64,000 bases of DNA from Takakia lepidozioides (Eukaryota > Streptophyta > Takakiopsida > Takakiales > Takakiaceae), in contig CM060731.1 of assembly GCA_030704615.1 (NCBI GenBank), forward strand, positions 61,794,756 through 61,858,755. The letters are read 5' to 3'. The position numbers and the translations under genes are program-made. The first letter of the stretch is position 1, and each line of letters begins with the position of its first letter. The notes under the pieces were generated by a model. The model did not search any database. It was not told the DNA's origin and saw only the letters and a list, made by a program, of their open reading frames with translations. Positions 56,201-64,000 of the stretch are shown here, piece after piece.

Positions 56201-59200
56201 TTTACATTCAGCAGCCGTGTGGAAGTGTTACATGACAAGTAAAAGCACTAAAGGAGTAAATCCATGGAAAGAATGGAGAGGTGGATTCAGTTTGAGCATC
56301 GAATCTTTTCCTGTGGCAGATTGATCCTGATACCAACGAGATGGTTATATTCGCTCACAGCGTTGACAAGCCCCATTTGGTCTTTGGCATTATTTCAGGT
56401 ATCCAATGCAGAGAACAATCCATTTCTTCTGTGTTCTCGCTCTCTTAATCCCAGTTTTTCAACTTTCAGCTGACGCAATGTCCCTGGATTGTAATCTAAC
56501 TATTTGTCTTAAATTGCATCATACAATCTGGAAGCTGAGGGAAAGGTTCTGCATAAGGTGGATGCGGAGCTGGAAAGAACTGTCTTTGTACACGATGCTG
56601 CCATCACAACCAAGTAAGCAATTTGCTTTCAGGTGTAAATATGCATACACTTTTTTTCTTGATATCCCTTTACATGACTTCATTCAATCAATGCCAAAGA
56701 ATTGAGTTTGCCTTCGAAATTGTTAAGAAAGTGGACCAGTGTCCCTCAGTTTCATTCAAGTCACACAATGCCTGAAAACTGTCACCCCCCTTGGATGTGC
56801 GAATTGGCAGCAACTTCTTCGTTCAAAATTATGGCTTCTTCTTTAGGCAAGAATCAACTTGAATTTGAAGGTGAGGCCCCTTGAGTAACGTTCCAAGATG
56901 GTACTGGTCGCCATTCTGCTCTTCTCTCACTCCCCCTCCCCTTAATTTCCTCCTCCATCCAAACCGTGTATGGCCAAAGGGGATCACTTTCTCAGTTTTG
57001 TTTTTCTGAAGTTCGGTGTTCTTACAGACTTGCCACTGGGTGTAAATTTTGCAGTTATATCATTATTCCTGACCTTCCATTTACGTTCGACCTTGAGCGA
57101 GTTAAGAAAGGCGAGCCGTGAGTGCCTCTCTTTTCTCACTCTCTCGTCTCTCTTTCATTTATATCTCCACTGTAGGGAATCTAGTGATATCCAAGAGGTG
57201 TTTTCAGGCTGCTTGTAGGGGACCCCACTGTCTTTCTTGTTTCCTGCTTTCTTTTGTTGCATAATCTCTTTCTAAACCTTATAAAATACCATTTCATTCA
57301 TTCTGATTGGAACCAGCTCTATGAAGCAATCTTTGGTAGAATGTGGATTTGTACTATGGCCATCCTCACTCACCCAGGAGGACTTAACAGTACACTGCCT
57401 ACACTCTTTGGTGTTCGTGTATTGCAAAGCATTAAATTAAATTGACAAGTACCTGCTTTCTGCTCACGTCTCCACCCCCACCCTCCTCATTCCTTGCTCT
57501 TCACACAGGTCAGGGTCGATGTCTCCTACCCATCACAGTTTGATTATCCTCTAAGTTGACTCGTCAGTTGCATGGGTCATCTTTGAGCTTTTGAATTGTC
57601 CTCGGGCAATGGGTCAAGTAGAACATGAAAATCCCTCGAAGTTTCCGACCCATGTTATAACGTAGTGGTCAGCTCAAGTTATTTACAACTTATGGTCACT
57701 GTTACCAGACTGTAGGCTGAATATCATGCTTGCTGTGTGTCTTCAGCTTGATTTTATTTGAACCCAATGCCTATGCACGCATTGGTGTCATGCCTCGCTT
57801 TGGAGATGCCAAGTCAATCCGTTGGTTCAAAGTTGACCCCGGTTATGTGTTCCACGTTCTCAATGCATTTGAGGAAGAAGATGAGGTACGAAATGGTTCG
57901 TCTCCACATTCTCTCTCTCCCTTTGGCCTCGGCCCGCTGATGTGAATAGTCTTCTTTCTTTCTATTGTGAATGGCTGTTAATTTCAATGATGGATGACGT
58001 CTCGGTGGGTAACCAAATAGGCAAAACCTCCAAGATTGTCAATATGAATTCAGGACCATCCACCATGGTGCCTTGTCCACTGATCTGTTAATAGGTGGTA
58101 TATGCAACTGTGTAACAACTAACAACCATAAGGAAGGCCTGGTTTCCCTGACCATGGATCAAACAGTGGTCATCCCAAGCTAGTGAATGAACCTCAATTA
58201 CACATTGTTTCTCTTCCTGTCTTCAGGTGATTGTGCATGTCTGTCGTTCACGTGGGCAAGCTCTAGACCCTCCGGAAGGTGTAGAGGCACATGAATGGAC
58301 TCGGCGTGTGATGACTCCCACACGTCTCGAGGATGCCAATGACCCCATGATTGATGGCGCTTTGGTTCCAAATCTGTATGAATGGAGGTTGAATTTGACG
58401 TCAGGTATCCTTCATCAACCCAACTGTTACATTTTGTGTATGGGATGAGGACACCTAAATAAAATGGAGTCACGATGTACTGCATCTTGGAAATTTTGTC
58501 ATAAGAACTAAGCCTATTTGAATACTAAGGTGTTTGCATTTTGTTGCACACTTGGAATGAAAATGGGGTGTCTGCTAGAGACTTATTGCAATACATTGTA
58601 GGGTCTCAGCCCATGTGAGAAACATCTTCTCTTGCCATCATACAGGGGCAGTGGTGGAAAGGACATTGACAGACTATCGCTTAAGTGTGGAGTATCCGAC
58701 GATCAATCAGAAGTACGTCGGAAAGGCCAACAAATATGGTTATGCCCCTGTTATTACGAATGCATTGCCAGGCATTCATCATAGATGTAAGTTTACTCCA
58801 AGTAGACACTCCCCTGTTTTCCGATTATGATACTCACACATTTCTGTTCTTGACGGTTTCCATATTCATGTCCAAGAAAGTATGTGGCCTTCCTAATGGA
58901 CGATATATAGTTACTGTCTTTCTCTCCGCTCATGATTGCAAACAACATTTGTCTAGAAGTACTTCTACGAGCACATGTACCCTATTCCTAGGCCTCTTTT
59001 CATAGTCTTGAATTGCTGTGACTTAAAACCAAAATTCCTGAGTGCCTGTTATGTTGCGTGGATGCTGCAGTTGCAATGCAGTACAATCAGATTGCTAAGT
59101 TTTGTCTACAAGAGAAAGATGACCAGGTGGGCTCTCAAAATTCGCTCCATAAAGGCCGTTGGCATGGATTAGTCAATGGTCCAGTCAAAGAAGTAGATTA

Positions 59201-59825
59201 CTTGATCTGCTTGATTTTGCAGCCCATCAAATTCTATGACAATATCCGTCCTTAGGGTAAACAGGAAGGGATTGTCAACAGTTTCTGCAGTGTGTGGATG
59301 ACAAGCACAGATCCACACTTTCTGCTTGCTGAGTCCTTTTTAGTCCTATTACCGACTAGGCTTGTTGTTCGGTATTGGCCAGGACCCATCAATCATCAAG
59401 ACCCGGCTGCATCAGCTGGGGACCCATAAGACTGCTTCGGAGGCATACTTCGTGCCTCGACCAGGCGCAATTGAGGAAGACAATGGGTGGCTGGTCGCAT
59501 ACGTACATGACATAGAAACCATTTTCTCTGAGGTAAGGGATGTCTCGTTACTTTCATTGCCACCGAAGTATCTACGCTACAGAGATTGTCACACAAATCC
59601 ATTCAACACACAGGAGGGAGGGGAATTCTTTCTATCACATTCTTCTGTCAGGATTCCAGACAGGTGAACATAGAGAGCTCCACAGAGATTTCAAACCTCA
59701 TGATGTTTTGAACATGGCAGGTGTATATAATTGATGCACAACATGTTGAGGAGGAGCCAGTAGCAAGGCTACAGTTGCCTCAACGAGTTCCCTACGGATT
59801 TCACTCCAATTTCATCCCCATGTGA
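53290..59825 (+). CDS. Carotenoid cleavage dioxygenase (CCD/RPE65 family), 15 exons
   Basis: An Fe(II) enzyme that splits carotenoid double bonds to apocarotenoids. Exons: 53290-53676, 54105-54215, 54593-54695, 55013-55120, 55353-55486, 55568-55750, 56320-56398, 56535-56613, 57055-57117, 57747-57885, 58227-58404, 58646-58786, 59071-59126, 59401-59532, 59721-59825. All are in phase, giving 665 aa. Landmarks are GNFAPVREIGER, GPNPLFGAYSTDSPFGQSNF, EGDGMVHATYF, KYVETEAYKLEKERG, GARIGVMPRFG-type ARIGVMPRFGDAKSI, EWRLNLTSG, INQKYVGKANKYGY and YFVPRPGAIEEDNGWL. The four metal-ligand histidine contexts are present: TAHPKIDP, FVHDAAI, YVFHVLNAFEEED and GFHSNFIP. The first ~165 residues before GNFAPV are Ser/Thr/Ala/Arg-rich, suggesting a plastid transit peptide; the protein is longer than most CCDs. 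Subfamily is not settled (CCD1/NCED-like versus an early-plant clade). No lesion found. Confidence 0.93.
57640..57720 (+). repeat. Possible SINE head inside a CCD intron
   Basis: GTTATAACGTAGTGGTCAGC resembles the A-box head of the SINE family at 41.2 and 49.7 kb. The B box is not recognisable. Confidence 0.25.
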
Positions 59826-60853
59826 TCGAAACCACTTAGACTTGGTAAGGTGGATGCTGACCAACATATCACTGCATCTTAAGCTTGCTTTACAATTATC
59901 ATCAAGAGTGGAGTGTGACTGAGTTGCATTGTATAGGTGATTGTGTGATCCAAATGCACCCAAGAAATCGAAATTGACAGGTTAATACTCCTCTCCCTTC
60001 TGTAGACTCTTATGATGGTGGAAGGAATATTGGGGAAATTAGGACTGTACAATTCATTTAAGACTCCGTTCATGAACTCTCAGAAAGAGCAGTTGCAGGT
60101 GTCAAATTCTTTCTGATAGATCCTTGTGCTTTGAAGCTACTTGCTTAAAATGCGACAGGCTGCATAAACTTCACCTCTTTATGATCCATATGTACAATTT
60201 GGGTTTCTGGCTACAAATATGGCAGCATAAGCTCTATTGCAAGCTAAAATTGTTGGGGTAAATGCCAGATTACCTCTAGAATGCCCCAATTGTCTGGAAC
60301 ACTGCAGTTGAAGCGTGCCATGAAATGCAAGAAAACTGAAGAAACCAATCTACACTTCCTCTGAAACATCTATCGATGTACCACTTTATGTATGTATCTT
60401 TCAATCAGTTGCATGCTAGTAATTATATCCGTTCTCATACAGAATCAAAGCGAAAATTATAATATATTATTTGTTAATTACCAAAGATAAAAAATCACCC
60501 ATAACTTCTATCCATGTTCAATCTTTACTAAGTTTTACCGGCAATGTTGGATATTGGTTATTTTGTTAAATGTCATTCAGGTTTTCAATTGTTTTCAATT
60601 AAATTGTTATCATGTAAAATCAAATTGTTAATTATTATCTTTAAATTTCTCAGTGGTGGGCGTCAGTGAATATGTGTGCAAAAACAATAAATAATCTAAC
60701 AAAGAAACTGCAACCAGATCGCCGCAATTGTGAAATGAATGTTCTGGACTGGGAATGTGGCATTGTTGTAGTGGTTGGCGCGATGTCCTTCTAAATGGAT
60801 GGAGTGTGTGCTGAACATGGAGAGGTAGTAGGTCTTGCCCTGGCAGTGAGGTT
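59826..60853. other. 3' flank of the CCD gene
   Basis: No gene recognised. It becomes AT-rich after 60420. Confidence 0.35.
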
Positions 60854-61137
60854 CAGTGTTTTTTTTTTCAAATTTTCAAAATAACAGGAGTGGCTACTGA
60901 GTTTCGCAGGAAATAGCCATATTTTCTGTTCATCCACTAAAATTTGGACAGAATCATCCTCCTCTATACTTTCATCCAAGTATATCATCCATATTAGGCG
61001 AATTCATCCAAGATTTTTTTTTTTCAGAGAAGTTTGGCGATTTCATCCATGAGAAAATAGGGAATTTACTACAGAATATTCGATTTTAAGTTTTGAGGTC
61101 GAAAAAGTGCAAAATTTCGCCAGAAATAAAAACACTG
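60854..61137 (+). mobile_element. hAT-type MITE, copy 3 (284 bp) with perfect 8-bp target duplication
   Basis: Starts CAGTGTTTTTTTTTTCA and ends AAATAAAAACACTG. The 8 bp before it (GTGAGGTT, 60846-60853) are repeated exactly after it (61138-61145). Interior words are GAGTGGCTACTGAGTTTCGC, TTCTGTTCATCCACTAAAAT and TATCATCCATATTAGGCG. There is no coding capacity. An 8-bp duplication and a CAGTG terminus are hallmarks of hAT transposition. This is the best-defined member of the three in this window. Confidence 0.95.
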
Positions 61138-61440
61138 GTGAGGTTGGCTCCAGGAATGGGGAGGAGTTACCTATTTTTGTGAAAAATTAGGTTGTCTTAA
61201 GGAGGTCATTTTCGTTTGATTTGGATGTCGCATGACTTCATTACAATTTTGTCGTCACAATACTGGCTTATATCAGTCAACATGTATGTCAATTTAATAT
61301 AAATAAATAAAAATAACAAATATTTTAGTAACCACTTATTAGGGTCGTTAGTTTAGAGCAAGAGTAGGGTGCCACAGTGACATGTCATTATTGCCACGTC
61401 ATCATCGCCCAATTTGTAAATGTATTCCAAAATAGCATGG
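61138..61440. other. Gap
   Basis: No gene or element recognised. Confidence 0.35.
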
Positions 61441-63590
61441 AAAAAATGGTTTGACCACAAAATTGAAGTATCGAGTTGAATTTTCCCACACACGTCCTCC
61501 ATTGATGGGATTATATAGCATCTCATTTCTAAATCCTTCCCCCTGTTCAAATCTGTTAGGTAAGGGTGTCCACTTGCGTCCTTCCGGGGTACCTTATGGA
61601 CAAAAGACAAGACTAAGTATATGGGCCTTGTTATTCCGGAATCGCCTAGCGGAACTCCTTCATCCATTAGATCATTCGCTCTATGCGGATGATACTACTC
61701 TCCTGATGGTAAACAACTCCTTTGATAATGTAACTACTTCTCTCAACGGGCTCACTTGCTTTTGCTTTTGCTTTGCATCAGGTTTGAAAATAAACCGGAG
61801 GAAATCGGTCGGCTTGCTGTCTCGCCTTTCTGATCCGAGCACGGCCTCCCACTGTGATCCTTGGGGGTACGACTTAGGTCTTCATTAGCTTTCTGATGGG
61901 AAGCGCACGTTCTTTTGGGGCATCAAGTGGGTCATGACCTCAATGACGACATCCGTTTCTTTAAGCTCAGACGGAAGCTGTCATATTGGACCTCTCTTCA
62001 TCCCTCTGTTGTAGGCAGAGCCTTAGTGGTGAATCAAATCCTACTAGCTTCTATATGGTTTATTGCTTCTGTCTAGTTCCCAGGCTCTGCTTTGATTAAG
62101 CACATCAAAGCTTTGATGAGAATTTTCATTTGGGGGGCCACTTCTGCCTCTTCCAACAGGTGAGCTCTGTTTAGTTGGACGCAATTATGTCAGAGAAGAA
62201 GAACAGTGGCCTAGGAGTTCTGGGCGCAAATCGTTGCGCTCCTGGCCAAATGGGTGCCTAGGGCCGGTCTTTTTTCATCTCACGAGCCCTTGGAGCTGCC
62301 TTGTCAGGTATCACATTACTGCTGCCAAACCTCGCACTGGCACCCTCTGGCCAGTTTCCTTGAGGTGGATTGTTCAGGGAGGCAATTCAAATACATCTCC
62401 TGGAGTTGGCTCCCTTGCCTAATAGTCGATTTGGTGTGCATGGTGCAAGATTCGCCCGTTTCTCACTCAAATCAGCCCTGGATCCTTCGAGGAAGTCATT
62501 AAACAACCCATTTTTAAAAACTTCAATCGAGACTCCGAGGCCTTGATCCACTGCGATAAAAGATGGGCCTTTTTGCAAGTCAGCGGGGCTCTCTCATCTC
62601 ATCCACGTTTGGGATATGACTGCTGGTTCCTTTATCTCTCAAGCCAGTGCAGCTGAGGGGTTCACCACTAGAAGAGTGGCTTTGGGTTGGGAAACGGTAA
62701 TTGGCAACCTTTCGGGCCCTCGATGGTCTGAATTCTTTCTCAGAATAGCTGCACAAAGTTCCCTCTTTGGCTGGGCTTCTCAAGGAATTTGCAGCCTATG
62801 GCGATGTATGCGCTTTCTCTTGGCCACGATCAAGTGAGCGGATTATGCTTCAGGGTTCATCCGGATATTGGTGCTTTGTTTGGCCCAACTTTGGAGTCTC
62901 ATGCTGCAGACACTTCTCTCTTCACAATCAGGGTTTACTGTTCCATCTCTGGGGAAACCAGCCCTGCTCCACCTCTTGATAGTTAGCACTAACCCCAATA
63001 CAACTTCTTTTGGTTTCTCTCTGCTCCTCTTTCTATGTTACAGTTTGATCCAGGGGAGTAGATATGGATGAACAAATACCATGATCATTTATTCGGTTAT
63101 TCAATTAAGTTGGGCTACAATTTGCTGATGCCTGCTTAGAAGTTCGACCGTAAATGAGCTAACAAATGGGCCCACATCATCGGCCATCCTGTCTCTTGGA
63201 AATCTGTGTGGGCTGTTACTTGGAAGAAACGCAGATCGTCCAAGATCTCTACCTTCCTTTGGAGATTGGCAAATAAAATCCTTCATATTAGAACCTTCTT
63301 CTCCAAATCTCGATTTCATTGCACTTCCTGTAATCTTAATCTGCTTGAAAGTATTGAGCACTGCTTCGTGAATTGCCCCTTTGCAGCTGCAGTTTGGGGA
63401 CATATGACCACCTTCTATTCCAACTGGGATACAAATTTAACCATATCTAAGTCTATCTTGTTGTTGAATGTTAATGGTGGTGTATCTTATTCTTCTTGCT
63501 TGATTTGGGAATCCCTAGGGATATGGCCCTTGGGCATGTCTGGAAGATGCGTTGTTCATTTCTTTTTCAAACTGAGCCCATATGTGTAGA
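61440..63590 (+). mobile_element. LINE relic (RT palm to zinc knuckle)
   Basis: ORF 61451-61888 carries a degraded RT: PYGQKTRLSIWALLFRN stands where RQGCPLSPLLF belongs. Then come LDHSLYADDTTLLMVNNSFD (catalytic YADD intact), FASGLKINRRKSVGLLSRL and, shifted, later C-terminal blocks. At 63206-63589 a zf-RVT-like domain reads KISTFLWRLANKILHIRTFF, CTSCNLNLLESIEHCFVNC and AAAVWGH, with the C-x2-C...H-C...C cluster kept. Several frameshifts and stops lie between. Same strand and family type as the LINE at 37 kb but much more decayed. Confidence 0.88.
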
Positions 63591-64000
63591 TAAAGTGTTG
63601 TGCAGGGTTCACTCAGACTTATTGTCTAAGGGATGAAAGCAAACTACGATGCAGAAAAGTCCACATGGTGGCCTACACAAGAAGTCCAAAGGTTTTTCCT
63701 GGGGGAGGTCACTCCTTATATCTTTTAGGTATTAAGTGCGAAAAAAATGTATTTTATAGGGGGTATTATTTTAATTTTGGTCTTTATCGACCACCCTATA
63801 TTTACATAAATTTATAAAATGCTATATTTTCTGGCAGGCAATATTAATTATAATTTTCTGCTGCTAGCAAATTTTAGGCATGTTATATTAAAAATAAAAT
63901 AAAGAATAATTCTTTCCAATAAAAATAATTATTACTTGGTCGAAACAAATTTGTCCAAAGATTGGGCATCAACAGCATTCAAGCTATAGACATTCTGAAC
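63591..64000. other. AT-rich right edge
   Basis: No gene or element recognised. Confidence 0.35.

Noticed and set aside
56702-56884. Plus ORF (FEIVKKVDQCPSVSF) as a CCD exon
   Set aside because: The exon at 57055-57117 (YIIIPDLPFTFDLERVKKGEP) joins in phase to the exon ending 56613 and matches the family; this ORF does not.

Overview
This window reads as nuclear DNA of a land plant. The coding regions are multi-exon with GT-AG introns and belong to plant families: KUP/HAK/KT potassium transporters, a carotenoid cleavage dioxygenase with an N-terminal extension, a PDR-type ABCG transporter and a plant-type proteasome assembly chaperone. A degenerate plastid tRNA-Ser(UGA) is embedded in the DNA. 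About two thirds of the window is transposon and repeat sequence. The species cannot be fixed from the sequence. The proteins look distant from flowering-plant versions, so a bryophyte, lycophyte or fern is my guess, as inference only.

Layout. 0.5-0.7 kb (-): first coding exon of a KUP transporter that runs off the left edge. 3.5-6.1 kb (+): intact six-exon proteasome assembly chaperone 1 gene. 8.2-8.5 kb: three units of a palindromic satellite. 9.07 kb: plastid tRNA-Ser relic. 9.9-11.5 kb (+): ABCG/PDR pseudogene, truncated at both ends with two frameshifts. 11.9-12.4 kb (-): unassigned AT-rich ORF. 12.7-16.2 kb: scrambled LINE pieces and a local duplication. 17.6-25.4 kb (-): complete 11-exon KUP2-like potassium transporter, every splice phase checked. 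26-28.8 kb: a hAT-type MITE, a SINE and a LINE relic.

29.4-36.2 kb (-): the most unusual locus. It is a broken multi-exon gene that ends in a permuted beta-class N4C/N6A DNA methyltransferase-like domain. One intron holds about 19 units of a ~117-bp palindromic satellite. A divergently oriented zinc-finger gene with one in-frame stop lies beside it (36.24-36.92 kb, +). 37.1-39.4 kb (+): LINE 3' half with poly(A). 39.4-53.2 kb: AT-rich repeat land with two hAT-type non-autonomous elements, SINEs and a tRNA-like head. 53.3-59.8 kb (+): intact 15-exon carotenoid cleavage dioxygenase with all four iron-ligand histidine contexts. 60.85-61.14 kb: a clean hAT MITE with a perfect 8-bp target duplication. 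61.4-63.6 kb: another LINE relic.

Three genes look complete (PAC1, KUP2-like, CCD), one is partly visible (left KUP), and they share no evident pathway. The repeats connect distant parts of the window. The satellite occurs at 8 kb and 33-36 kb, with weak palindromes at 31.7 kb. The hAT MITE occurs at 26, 45 and 61 kb. One SINE family occurs at 26.7, 41.2, 47.9 and 49.7 kb. Exon limits were derived by eye from splice sites, phase and family motifs, without transcript data.
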